Of a DNA stretch of 16,843 nt, positions 1-7,790 are shown piece by piece. The DNA is from Clostridia bacterium (lineage in GTDB: Bacteria; Bacillota; Dehalobacteriia; UBA4068), in NCBI GenBank assembly GCA_012515255.1, contig JAAYYR010000042.1, forward strand, positions 1-16,843, read 5' to 3'. The position numbers and the translations under genes are program-made. The notes beneath the pieces were generated by a model. That model worked only from the letters and a program-made list of their open reading frames with translations. It was not told where the DNA came from and did not search any database. Every line of letters starts with the position of its first letter. Position 1 is the first letter of the stretch.

Positions 1-12
1 AATCTTTTTCAT
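1..12 (-). CDS. Possible start of a further minus-strand gene, cut by the window edge
   Basis: On the minus strand an ATG at 12-10 opens Met-Lys-Lys-Ile and then runs off the window. A GAGGG ribosome-binding-like site lies 8 nt upstream (25-21). A Met-Lys-Lys opening is common for exported proteins with a signal peptide. Only four codons are visible, so this may be chance. Confidence 0.2.
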
Positions 13-160
13 CGGTAAAGCCCTCAGGCCTGCTCATACGAGGCAGGCGCAACGCCGCCGCCCCCGCCGCCGCACTTGACCAATAATACGCTTAGTGATT
101 TGCCCCCAAGCATCAAAGTCCGGCGCTTTGCACCCGGCCTTAATTTGCCTCTGTCAAGCA

Positions 161-916
161 TCAAGGCTTGACGCTCCTTGTGGCATAAAAGGTCGGTGCA
201 TTGAAATCATGCAGCCGCCCTTCGCCATTGGTGTCATGGAAAATATCGGTGAGAATGAAGCCCGCTTGTAGCTGGCCGCCCACCTGCTCCTCAATACTAT
301 GCGAAAACTGAATGCCCCAGCCATTGGCGATTGATTCGGCATAGAGTTTCTCGTCTTGCAAGGGGTTGAAGGGCAGCGGATGTATCAGCTCTTTTTCAGC
401 GTCGTCAAAAAGATAGTTAATGCCGTTATCAAGGCCGGCCAGCAAAACGCCGCCCGGCTTCAGCACGCGGTAGCATTCCCGCCACAGCGGCAGCACATCC
501 TTGATATAGCTGTTCGATACCGGGTGAAAGATCAGATCGAAATCAGCGTCCGGCAGCGGCAAGGGCCGGCTCATATCGGCGCGAATGATTTCGATCTCAT
601 AGCCCTCGCGCTCGGCCACCTCCCGCTCGCTCGCCAGTTGCCGCTGGGAATAATCCAGCACCGTGCAATACGCGCCGAGCGCGCTGAATACCGGCATCTG
701 CTGCCCGCCGCCCGAGGCCAGGCCCAGCACTTTCTTGCCGCGCAGCTCGCCGAACCAGGCATGCGGCACCGGCTTGGTCGGCGTCAGCACCATATCCCAG
801 TCGCCTGCTTTGGCCCGCTCAAACAGCTCATGGCTGAGCGGTTGGCCCCATTGCCAGCCCTCGTCGATCCATTTATCAATCGTCCGCGTATTGACGTCAA
901 CATAGCTTTCCGTCAT
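161..916 (-). CDS. Class I SAM-dependent methyltransferase
   Basis: This is a soluble methyltransferase of the Methyltransferase_11/25 type, about 251 residues. Counting from the first of two adjacent ATGs, motif I (VLGLASGGGQQ) is at 64-74, the acidic residue that would bind the SAM ribose is Asp89, the post-II acidic stretch is at about 114-131, and the LKPGG turn of the Rossmann fold is at 153-157. The substrate cannot be read from the sequence. Two ATGs lie side by side (919 and 916). The AAGGAG site at 929-924 is 4 nt from the first and 7 nt from the second, so the second is preferred. It follows the O-antigen ligase-like gene with a 62-nt gap and could be the last gene of the surface polysaccharide operon, perhaps methylating a sugar. 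That role is inferred only from position, because close relatives of this motif pattern also occur as stand-alone genes of unknown substrate. Confidence 0.85.
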   Translation of the reverse strand: MTESYVDVNTRTIDKWIDEGWQWGQPLSHELFERAKAGDWDMVLTPTKPVPHAWFGELRGKKVLGLASGGGQQMPVFSALGAYCTVLDYSQRQLASEREVAEREGYEIEIIRADMSRPLPLPDADFDLIFHPVSNSYIKDVLPLWRECYRVLKPGGVLLAGLDNGINYLFDDAEKELIHPLPFNPLQDEKLYAESIANGWGIQFSHSIEEQVGGQLQAGFILTDIFHDTNGEGRLHDFNAPTFYATRSVKP

Positions 917-981
917 CATCGTACTCCTTGTCCCAGGAAATATCCCACCTGCGATTTAGAAGGCTGATCCTTGGGCGCGGC

Positions 982-2634
982 TCACGGCGCGGGCTTTTGC
1001 TTGCGAAAATAGCCCAGATACATCAATACAGCCGCCAACCCCCAGAAATACGCCGCCATATACGGCTCCTCAAAAATATTCTCAAAGTAGCAATGCACCA
1101 AAACGCCGACCAGGCCGGAATAAATAGCGACAGCGATTAGCCGCATATTGCCTACGGCCCGCCATAGCGGGTCGCGGCCAAGAGCGCCCTGGCCATTAAA
1201 ACTAAGATCGCTGCGGTAAATAGCGCGCATTCCCAGCACCAGCAAAGCTAAAATGAGTAGCAAAAAGGCGATCAGCCCTAAATAACCCATTTCCACGAGT
1301 GTTTTCAGATAATAGTTGTCCATATAGAAATAGCTGAATTCCTCGGTTTCATCGAGCAGCTTATTCTCCATCGCCACCGCGCCGCCGAAACGCCCCAGGC
1401 CAAAGCCAAGCCAGGGATTATGCTCATGCAGTAATTGCAGGCCCACTTGCCAGCGCAGGGTGCGGCCGCCGATGGCAGAGGCCACGGCATAATCCTCGGT
1501 GAAAAGATACGTAAGGCGGCCGGTGATCGAAGGCACGCAGATGAGTAAGCCCGCCATGGCCGCACCCATGATGGCCAGCAGTCTTTTATCGATGAAAAGG
1601 GCAAAGATTACCACCGCGGCGATCATCCCCACCCAGGCGCCGCGCGAAAAAGTAAACAGCAGCGAGAGGATATAGCAGCCGGTCAGGCCGAAAGCCACTA
1701 CTTTAAGCCAGACACGGCGGCAGAAATATATCATTGCCGCCACAAGCGGTGCGGTCAGCACCAGCAGCGAGCCTAAAATATTCGGGCTGCCGGTGAGCGA
1801 AAACACGCGGGTACGCACGCCCATCTCGGTTTGGCTGACCCAGGAAACAGGGATTTCCACGCCGACCGCATATTGGTATACGCCATGCAAGGCCAAAAAG
1901 CCGGACATCAGCAGCAGCGAAACATACAATACCTTCAAGTCGCGGTCATCTTCCACCAGGCGGACGATGAGGAAAAACCATAGCATATACTCGACGACAA
2001 TGCGATAGCCGGGCAGGGCCACGCCAGGATAAGGCCGCACCACCGACATGAGGAAAAATCCGACCGCGAAAAAGAGCAGCAGCCATATATCGAGCGGCGT
2101 TTCGCGCCGGATGGCGTCTGTTGCGCGCAAAGCACGCCGCCACAACACCAAAACCGCCGCCGCGAGCAAAAACAGCTCCTCCCAGATCGAGGACAGGAAG
2201 CCTAATTGCAGCGTATCGCGGATCAAAAATTCCAGCGGCAGATATAAGCCAAAAGCGACCAGCAGCCATTGATGCAGCGATAGCCGGCTGAGCAAAGCGA
2301 TCAAGCGGCTGCGGTCGGCCAGCCATTGCCAGCCCCGGCCGATGGCGCGCAGGCCGCGGCAGGTCAGGCTTTCTTCCAACCGGCGGCCAAAGCCTTGCCA
2401 AAGCGCTGCCAGCCGGCGGAAGTCGCGGTATGTCAGGCTCTGCTGATAATGATCCGGCCCCACGCCAAAGCACTGCCATAGGCGGAAGCTGGCGGAATTG
2501 GCATAAGCCCGCTGCAAGCCGCCGCCGGCGCGCGCGAGCAGCCCCTGCCGCCACCAGGCATGCAAAACATGCCCCATGCTTGCTAGGCCGCGGCAAATCC
2601 GGCTATTGGCCATGATATCGCCCATACGCTTCAT
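982..2634 (-). CDS. O-antigen ligase/polymerase-like integral membrane protein (Wzy_C family)
   Basis: This 550-residue multi-pass membrane protein belongs to the O-antigen ligase/polymerase superfamily, which transfers or polymerises lipid-linked glycans on the outer face of the membrane. The first ~110 residues are an Arg- and Trp-rich, mostly non-membrane extension. Hydrophobic segments fill roughly 112-170, 183-225, 233-255, 285-375 and 450-545. Family landmarks are FSRGAW (329-334), the NPWLGFGLGRFG stretch (406-417) and DNYYL (439-443), in the place where many ligases have a His-Asn pair. The start is ATG with AGGAG 6 nt upstream (2645-2641), placed over the stop codon of the DUF4330 gene. 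The gap between the two genes is 3 nt, so they are translationally linked. In a csaB cluster it probably acts on the pyruvylated wall polymer. The assignment as polymerase or ligase is open. Confidence 0.85.
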   Translation of the reverse strand: MKRMGDIMANSRICRGLASMGHVLHAWWRQGLLARAGGGLQRAYANSASFRLWQCFGVGPDHYQQSLTYRDFRRLAALWQGFGRRLEESLTCRGLRAIGRGWQWLADRSRLIALLSRLSLHQWLLVAFGLYLPLEFLIRDTLQLGFLSSIWEELFLLAAAVLVLWRRALRATDAIRRETPLDIWLLLFFAVGFFLMSVVRPYPGVALPGYRIVVEYMLWFFLIVRLVEDDRDLKVLYVSLLLMSGFLALHGVYQYAVGVEIPVSWVSQTEMGVRTRVFSLTGSPNILGSLLVLTAPLVAAMIYFCRRVWLKVVAFGLTGCYILSLLFTFSRGAWVGMIAAVVIFALFIDKRLLAIMGAAMAGLLICVPSITGRLTYLFTEDYAVASAIGGRTLRWQVGLQLLHEHNPWLGFGLGRFGGAVAMENKLLDETEEFSYFYMDNYYLKTLVEMGYLGLIAFLLLILALLVLGMRAIYRSDLSFNGQGALGRDPLWRAVGNMRLIAVAIYSGLVGVLVHCYFENIFEEPYMAAYFWGLAAVLMYLGYFRKQKPAP

Positions 2635-2637
2635 GGC

Positions 2638-3144
2638 TTACTCCTGCCCTATCTGCACATAATAAATGATGCCGGCGCATTCAAAAGTCTGGGTTTTGAC
2701 GATATACGTCTTGCCGGCGCGGATCTCCTGGGAGCCGATTTTAGGACTGGGCGTATCAGCCGTAGTCTTGCTTTTGATTTCGACAAAGATATCCTTTTGC
2801 GTCGGGTCGGTCGCGTCGACGATCCGTCCGTCCGCGGTGGGGATTTGCATCACATAATCATCAAGCCAAACGCGGCTGATCGTGGCATTGAGATATTGAT
2901 TGCCGGAGACTATTTTCTCACCCGCCAAATCCTGGCGCAGCACTTCTTCAACCAGATCGGGATGCGCGCCGGCAATCGACACCACGACGGTCAGCTCTTG
3001 CTCCGGCGCGATAGCCTCGCTGACGCGGCTGCCCAGCAATTGCCAAATGATCGCGCCCGCCACCAGCAGCAACACGATCAGGATCAGCAGGTCCGCCACA
3101 TTGATGACGCCGAATAGTTTACCCTTTTCATTGATGATCTTCAT
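2638..3144 (-). CDS. DUF4330 family membrane-anchored protein
   Basis: This 168-residue protein opens with the GKLFG-x-INVADLL pattern (8-20) typical of DUF4330. A single transmembrane helix at about 17-37 follows, then a ~130-residue mostly beta-type domain that would lie outside the membrane. The biochemical role of the family is unknown. From my knowledge of Clostridia-type genomes it is found beside polysaccharide genes, as here. The ATG start has a GGAGG site 6 nt upstream. The gene begins 17 nt before the preceding glycosyltransferase ends and stops 3 nt before the O-antigen ligase-like gene begins. This tight packing suggests it is made together with both and may assist membrane-side assembly or export of the polymer. 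That role is inference. Confidence 0.85.
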   Translation of the reverse strand: MKIINEKGKLFGVINVADLLILIVLLLVAGAIIWQLLGSRVSEAIAPEQELTVVVSIAGAHPDLVEEVLRQDLAGEKIVSGNQYLNATISRVWLDDYVMQIPTADGRIVDATDPTQKDIFVEIKSKTTADTPSPKIGSQEIRAGKTYIVKTQTFECAGIIYYVQIGQE

Positions 3145-4300
3145 GAATTACCTCCGTTTGCTGCGTGAATATTGCCATCTCCCGTAATTTATCTACCATT
3201 TGCCTAACCCGGTTATCCCAGGAAGCGGCAAGTCCTGCGGCCAGCCGGCCTTTTGTTTTCTCCGGGTCTGCCTCGGCGAGCGCCAGAGCGCACTTGGCCA
3301 CGAAATCGCCGGGACTGTCGGCGATATAGATCAAATCCGCATAATCCGCCACCTGGCGGGGCTCCTTGGTGCTGACCACCGGCTTGCCGGTAGCCAGATA
3401 TTCATAAAATTTCAAGGGACTGACATCCTGAGATAGCTTGCCCGGATCAAAAATATTCAAGCAGACGTCAAAGTCCCGCATCTGCCGCGGCAGTTCGCTT
3501 TGCGGCAGCAGGCCCAGCAGACGGATGTTTTTGCGCATCCGCAAGGCCGCGATATCCACACCCGGCATTAGGCGGCCGATGAGGCGTATTTCTCCCTTAG
3601 GATAAGCGTCGGCCAAAGCGAGCAGGCAATCATAAGCCAGGCAATCCTGAAGCATGCCGACAAAACCGAATACAGGATGCGCCGGGTCATGGTTGGGGTT
3701 GTCCCCGGCGGCCTGGGAAAACAAGTCGAAATCCGCGCCGTTGGGAATTAAATAGGTGCGGGGGTTATATGCTTTTAGCGTCTGGTATAAGCCCTGCGCT
3801 GTGCAAAAAACCATATCAGCCCGCCGCGCCAGCTCGCGCTCCAGCGTATCCACTAGTTTGGGGTTAAGCAGGCCGCGGTAGGCGCTATGGCGGTCGACGC
3901 AATCATAAACAAGCCTTGTATGCGGCAGATGAGCCGCAATATCGGCGCTAGCAGGCGAATAGCACCATAGCAGCGGTTTCGCATAACCATGCTGCCGCAT
4001 CCGCCGCCGGATATAGCGAGCCAGTTTGCGCTGATTAAGCCGGTTGATCCAGCGCCATTTCTGGCCGAAGGGCAGCACAGGCGGCAGCGCATAGACTGTG
4101 ATATGCTCCCCTGCCCGCTCGCCCGGGTCGCGGTATTTTTTCAGCCGCTCGCGCGCTTTTTTGTCTTTGAGCGGCGCGATATAGCTCACCGGCGGGTCGA
4201 AATAGAGAATCTCGGCATCAGGCAGCCGCAGCATTACATTTTGCTTGCGCGTGGGATAAGGATAAAAATTCGAGGTCGATAAGCAGACGATTTGCTCCAT
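3128..4300 (-). CDS. GT4-type glycosyltransferase, TuaH-like
   Basis: This 390-residue predicted cytoplasmic glycosyltransferase has a GT-B fold. The N-terminal half carries the VYDCVDRHSAYRG segment (131-143), similar to the region after the acceptor domain in TuaH-like teichuronic acid enzymes. The C-terminal half holds LIPNGADFDLF (184-194), FVGMLQD (213-219) and the donor-binding SPLKFYEYLATGKPVVST (294-311), with a Glu in the usual nucleotide-sugar position. It should add one sugar to a wall polymer precursor, but donor and acceptor are unknown. The ATG at 4300 sits 5 nt after the csaB stop. The nearest strong site (GAGGAGG, 4320-4314) is 13 nt away and lies inside the csaB end, which is long spacing and hints at translational coupling with csaB. 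Its last 17 nt overlap the DUF4330 gene. Confidence 0.85.
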   Translation of the reverse strand: MEQIVCLSTSNFYPYPTRKQNVMLRLPDAEILYFDPPVSYIAPLKDKKARERLKKYRDPGERAGEHITVYALPPVLPFGQKWRWINRLNQRKLARYIRRRMRQHGYAKPLLWCYSPASADIAAHLPHTRLVYDCVDRHSAYRGLLNPKLVDTLERELARRADMVFCTAQGLYQTLKAYNPRTYLIPNGADFDLFSQAAGDNPNHDPAHPVFGFVGMLQDCLAYDCLLALADAYPKGEIRLIGRLMPGVDIAALRMRKNIRLLGLLPQSELPRQMRDFDVCLNIFDPGKLSQDVSPLKFYEYLATGKPVVSTKEPRQVADYADLIYIADSPGDFVAKCALALAEADPEKTKGRLAAGLAASWDNRVRQMVDKLREMAIFTQQTEVIHEDHQ

Positions 4301-4305
4301 TTGCT

Positions 4306-6498
4306 TTATGACACCTCCTCGCCAAGCAACTCGCGCACGGAATCGATATTGATGCGCTCGCCCCGGCGCAGCGCCTCCCGCGCCGCCGCGTCCTGGCGGA
4401 AATTGTTCTTTGCCGCTAAATCAATCTCATGGCATAAATTTTCGGGGCTGAGCTCCTGCAGCGGGATACAGGCTTTGGAGCCGATATCGTAGATAAAGCT
4501 GTCCACCTTGATATCATAAGAGACGCCGATCACCGGCGCGCCTCCCAAGGTGGCGAATATCAGCGAATGCAGGCGCATGCCCACCACCAGCTTCATCGAG
4601 CCGAGGATGCCGATCAGTTCCTCCACCTCATGGCGGTTGCGGCAGGCCGAGTAAGGGCAAGCAAGAAGCGCCGTCACCTTGGCAGCGGCGTCCAGGTCGC
4701 GCGGCAGTTCGATCGGCAGGAAAACCGCATGCAGCCCATAGCGTTGCCAGGCGTATTCCGCAGCCTGCGCCAAATACTCCGGATGACGCAAACCCGGCCA
4801 GTTGCGCAGGCAAAAGCCGATCAGCGGCAAGTCTCGCGGCACGCCCTCGCGCTCCAATGCGTCTGCTATTGCCTCAGCCGGCGCTTCACCGATCGTCACC
4901 GTAGGGTCGGCCGAAAGGCGAATCAATGGCCTTTGCGCGCCGATTTTTTCCAGCACCAAAATGGAATTGCTATCGCGCACAGTGATGATCTCCACGTTTT
5001 TATTCAAAACAGCGGCCGCCAGCTTTTGATTGATTTTATGCCGTACCGGGCCGATGCCGCAGCCGTACATGATGACGCGGCAGCCGGCGAGACGCGCCGC
5101 CCACAGGGTGAAAAGATAAAAATACAGCGAGCGCGAGGAGGTCACGTCCTGGATCAGGCTACCGCCGCCATTGATGAAGATACGGGCGCGGCGCAGCTCG
5201 CGGATAAAAGCCGGGATATTAAAAATATAAATGGCGTTTGTTTTATTTTTAAGCCTCGTATCAAGCTTATTACGGCTCAAAACCGTCAGCGGCATAGCGG
5301 CGTCGATCTGGCGTAGCTGCCCGACAATGGCCTGCAAAATCGCTTCGTCGCCGGCATTGCCGCGGCCATAAGCGCCGCAAATCACCGCGCCGCGGCGGCC
5401 CAGACGGCTGCTGCGCTCGAGCATCAGCGCATAAGCCTTTTCCTGCACCTGCCGCATCTTAGCCAAAGAAAATTCCTCGCGGGCGCGGCGGAATAAATTC
5501 TCCGCCAAAGTGCGCCGCAGCTTGCTGTCCACCGAGAGCCGGTAAATATAATCGGCCAGCTTATCCTCCTCATGCGGCTGAAAAAGAAAGCCGGTGTCTC
5601 CGTGGCGGATCAGCTCCGGGATGCCGCCGACGCTGCTCGCCACCGCGGCGCAATGCTCATAGGCGCCCTCAAGCAGAGAATAGGGAAATGTTTCCGACAG
5701 CGATGTCAGGACATTGATATCGACGCCGCGGAAAAAACCCGGCATATCGCTAACCCAGCCGACAAATGCGGCGCAATCGTCAATGCCGAGACTGCCTGCC
5801 AGGCGGCGCAATTCCTGCTCGTCCTCACCGCTGCCGGCAATTCTCAGCCTAAGCAGCGGATTGCGGGCGGCCGCTTTGGCAAAGGCCCTGAGCAGCAGCG
5901 GGATATTCTTGATCGGCGTCAGCCGCGCCGCGATGCCGACCACGATCGGCTCATCCGGCGGCTTGTCCCGGTATTGATCGGTGGCCTCGCTAAAGTCAAG
6001 GCCATTATAGACGACGAAAATCTGCTGTGGGTTAACGCCGCGTCGGATCAGGCTTTGCTCCATCCCCCCTGCGACGGCCATATAATAATTCATTCGTTTC
6101 AAGGCCCAGCTATTGATCGAGCCAAACAAAGCCTGCTTAAACGGTGCGCCCATATAATCGCGGGTCGGGTCGGAATGCACCGTGGTACAAACGGGGATAT
6201 GGCGCAGGCGGCTGACAATCACGCCCATGATATTGGCTTTAGCGCCATGGCAATGGATCAGCTCAGGCCGAAACTCGTCCACAGCCCGCAAAGCTACGCG
6301 CAGGCAGGCAGGCAGATTCCAGGCGTTTTCCACATCATCCACCTGTAATCCGGCCTCGCGCGCTTCTTCCGCGAAAGGCCCGCGGCGGAAGCTGACCAGC
6401 CGGAAGGCGTGCTCACGCGCTAATTCCTGGCCTAAGGAGATGATATGCGTCTTCGCGCCGCCGATATCGCCGCCGCCGGCAAAATGCATGATCCTCAT
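4306..6498 (-). CDS. csaB: Fusion of a GT4 glycosyltransferase with polysaccharide pyruvyl transferase CsaB
   Basis: This is one reading frame with two enzymes. Numbering is from an upstream TTG at 6510; subtract 4 for the chosen start. Residues 1 to ~370 are a GT4 glycosyltransferase with the N-terminal GGAKTHI loop (17-23), HCHGAKAN (86-93), GIAARLTPIKN (192-202) and SETFPYSLLEG (272-282). Residues ~374 to 734 are CsaB, which transfers pyruvate from phosphoenolpyruvate to a wall polysaccharide so that SLH domains can bind. It shows YGRGNAGDEAIL (381-392), NGGGSLIQD (447-455), YGCGIGP (482-488) and MRLHSLIFA (645-653). CsaB alone is usually about 350-380 residues, so the extra half is a real fusion and not an overlong start. 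The ATG at 6498 is preferred over the TTG at 6510 because GAGG at 6508-6505 is 6 nt from it; this gives 730 residues. It is the first gene of the polysaccharide block. Confidence 0.9.
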   Translation of the reverse strand: MRIMHFAGGGDIGGAKTHIISLGQELAREHAFRLVSFRRGPFAEEAREAGLQVDDVENAWNLPACLRVALRAVDEFRPELIHCHGAKANIMGVIVSRLRHIPVCTTVHSDPTRDYMGAPFKQALFGSINSWALKRMNYYMAVAGGMEQSLIRRGVNPQQIFVVYNGLDFSEATDQYRDKPPDEPIVVGIAARLTPIKNIPLLLRAFAKAAARNPLLRLRIAGSGEDEQELRRLAGSLGIDDCAAFVGWVSDMPGFFRGVDINVLTSLSETFPYSLLEGAYEHCAAVASSVGGIPELIRHGDTGFLFQPHEEDKLADYIYRLSVDSKLRRTLAENLFRRAREEFSLAKMRQVQEKAYALMLERSSRLGRRGAVICGAYGRGNAGDEAILQAIVGQLRQIDAAMPLTVLSRNKLDTRLKNKTNAIYIFNIPAFIRELRRARIFINGGGSLIQDVTSSRSLYFYLFTLWAARLAGCRVIMYGCGIGPVRHKINQKLAAAVLNKNVEIITVRDSNSILVLEKIGAQRPLIRLSADPTVTIGEAPAEAIADALEREGVPRDLPLIGFCLRNWPGLRHPEYLAQAAEYAWQRYGLHAVFLPIELPRDLDAAAKVTALLACPYSACRNRHEVEELIGILGSMKLVVGMRLHSLIFATLGGAPVIGVSYDIKVDSFIYDIGSKACIPLQELSPENLCHEIDLAAKNNFRQDAAAREALRRGERINIDSVRELLGEEVS

Positions 6499-6504
6499 CC
6501 GCAA

Positions 6505-6508
6505 CCTC
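6505..6508 (-). promoter_or_regulatory. Ribosome binding site deciding the csaB start
   Basis: GAGG read on the minus strand lies 6 nt before the ATG at 6498-6496. It overlaps the competing upstream TTG start (6510), which itself has no such site. It also begins only a few bases after the base of the leader stem-loop (6512-6552). Confidence 0.6.
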
Positions 6509-6511
6509 AAA

Positions 6512-6552
6512 ATTACGGCTTATCCGCGGCTTTGCCGCGATAGCCGTGTAAT
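6512..6552 (-). terminator. Large stem-loop between spmB and csaB: terminator or leader attenuator
   Basis: An inverted repeat spans 6512-6552. The inner arms CGGCT...GCGGC and GCCGC...AGCCG pair over about 13 bp with two single-base bulges and a 3-base loop. The outer ATTA/TAAT arms extend it across a 2-nt bulge. On the minus strand the stem is followed by TAATTTT, which is a short U-tract, and then at once by the csaB GAGG site. It could end the dacB-spmA-spmB transcript, or it could be a leader element that controls access to csaB. The U-run is shorter than in the two strong terminators of this window. Confidence 0.5.
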
Positions 6553-6565
6553 CACATCACCGTAT

Positions 6566-6594
6566 ATAGTAGCATAGTTCGCCCCTTTCCGCAA
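6566..6594 (-). promoter_or_regulatory. Weak candidate sigma-A promoter for the csaB operon
   Basis: On the minus strand TTGCGG (6594-6589) and TACTAT (6571-6566) are separated by 17 nt. Only the first three bases of the -35 and four of six in the -10 match the consensus. The position, just after the spmB stop and before the csaB leader stem-loop, is sensible. The match is weak and could be chance. Confidence 0.3.
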
Positions 6595-6595
6595 T

Positions 6596-7120
6596 CTAGG
6601 AGCCGAAAAACATATTACAGGCAAAGGCTGCGGCGATGAAGCTTACCAGGTCGGCGGAGAGGCCGACCGTCACCGCATAGCGGAATTTCTTGACGCCCAC
6701 CGAACCGAAATAAACGGCGAGAATATACATGGTCGTGTCTGTGCTGCCCTGCATCACCGAGGCGAGGAGGCCGGCATAGGAATCCGGCCCCTCCGTATTG
6801 ATGATATCGGCGGTGATGGCGAGAGCGCCGCTGCCGGATAAGGGCCGCATCATGGCCAAAGGCAATACTTCCGGCGGAATATGAAAAAAAGCGCAGACCG
6901 GCCTAAGTATAAGGGACAAAGAATCCAATGCGCCGGAGCTGCGGAAAAGGGCGATCGCCACCATCATGCCCAGCACATAAGGCAGGATGCGCACGCAGAT
7001 ATGCAGCCCCTCCATCGCCCCCTCGACAAATTGCTCGTACACAGGCTGGCCGGCTAGCAGCCCCGAGGTGATGATCACCAGCACCAGGAACGGCGTGGCA
7101 AAAAGCGACACAGATTCCAT
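6596..7120 (-). CDS. spmB: Spore maturation protein B
   Basis: This 174-residue membrane protein of the nucleoside-recognition (Gate) domain family is close to the usual SpmB length of about 175-180. Landmarks are the hydrophobic N-terminus (5-22), LPYVLGMMVAIALFR (46-60), and the signature MRPLSGSGAL (91-100) followed by the QGSTDTTMYI stretch (about 123-132). With SpmA it is needed for normal spore core dehydration and heat resistance in Bacillus subtilis; the molecule it moves is not settled. The ATG at 7120 lies 2 nt after the spmA stop. Its GGAGG site is formed by the last two sense codons of spmA, so translation is coupled. It ends the dacB-spmA-spmB set. Confidence 0.95.
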   Translation of the reverse strand: MESVSLFATPFLVLVIITSGLLAGQPVYEQFVEGAMEGLHICVRILPYVLGMMVAIALFRSSGALDSLSLILRPVCAFFHIPPEVLPLAMMRPLSGSGALAITADIINTEGPDSYAGLLASVMQGSTDTTMYILAVYFGSVGVKKFRYAVTVGLSADLVSFIAAAFACNMFFGS

Positions 7121-7122
7121 CT

Positions 7123-7707
7123 TTACCTCCGATAGTAAATCAGCCGCATCAAGCGGTCAAAGACCAGGGCGAAAACAGTACCGATGCAGGAGGCAAGGAT
7201 GGTGGGGCCGATGATCGCGGTCGGAGCCTGCGACCCCGCCGCCACGCGCAGGCCGATCACCAGAGACGGCATCAGGGTAATGCCGGCGGTATTAAGGGCT
7301 AAAAATGTGATCATGGCCGGGCTGGCCGCAGCACTATTGTTATTGAGCTTTTGCAGATGCTCCATCGCTTTTAAGCCAAATGGCGTCGCGGCATTGCCGA
7401 TGCCGAGCAGATTGGCCGACATATTCATCAAGATGGCGAAAAAGGCGGGATTATCCCGCGGCACGTCGGGGAAAATCAGCCGCACGACCGGACCGAGCAA
7501 TTTACCCACCCAGGCCACCAGGCCAGATTTTTCCGCCACCTTCATCAAGCCGGTCCAAAGGCAGATCATGCCGCAAAGCTCTAAAATCAGCTTTGGGCTG
7601 TTCTCGGCCGAAGCGAAAAGCGCGGTATTGAGCGCCTCCGTTCTACCAGAAATGGCGGCAAAGATAATTCCTGCCGCCATCAATATGAACCAAAACCAGT
7701 TAATCAT
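7123..7707 (-). CDS. spmA: Spore maturation protein A
   Basis: This 194-residue membrane protein of the Gate domain family has the SpmA signature NMSANLLGIGNAATPFGL (about 95-112), then KLNNN and a LALNTAGITLMPS membrane stretch. It works with SpmB in spore core dehydration. Three starts are possible in frame: GTG at 7716, ATG at 7713 and ATG at 7707. The last gives the MINWFWF opening that matches known SpmA N-termini. A weak GGTG lies about 6 nt before it, so it is preferred, though the site is poor. A GC-rich stem-loop and a direct repeat lie between dacB and this gene. Expression in the mother cell under sigma-E is known for the B. subtilis operon, but no such promoter could be seen here. 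Confidence 0.93.
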   Translation of the reverse strand: MINWFWFILMAAGIIFAAISGRTEALNTALFASAENSPKLILELCGMICLWTGLMKVAEKSGLVAWVGKLLGPVVRLIFPDVPRDNPAFFAILMNMSANLLGIGNAATPFGLKAMEHLQKLNNNSAAASPAMITFLALNTAGITLMPSLVIGLRVAAGSQAPTAIIGPTILASCIGTVFALVFDRLMRLIYYRR

Positions 7708-7759
7708 TCGCATCACCCGTAAAACTTATGCCGCGGCGATGCGAAGCATGCCAAGTCGG

Positions 7760-7784
7760 GGGGCGGCCCCAAAAAGGCGGCCCC
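7760..7784 (-). repeat. GC-rich stem-loop and direct repeat between dacB and spmA
   Basis: GGGGCGGCC (7760-7768) can pair with GGCGGCCCC (7776-7784) with one central G-G mismatch. The same bases also form a direct repeat of GGCGGCCCC (7762-7770 and 7776-7784) split by five A residues. No U-run follows on the minus strand, so it is not a standard terminator. It may stabilise the upstream mRNA or lower read-through into spmA-spmB. Confidence 0.45.
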
Positions 7785-7790
7785 GGCTGA

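Noticed and set aside
153..172. Perfect 7-bp inverted repeat (GTCAAGC/GCTTGAC, 6-nt loop) covering the methyltransferase stop codon
   Set aside because: No U-run follows on the minus strand and it lies over the stop codon, so it is not supported as an intrinsic terminator.
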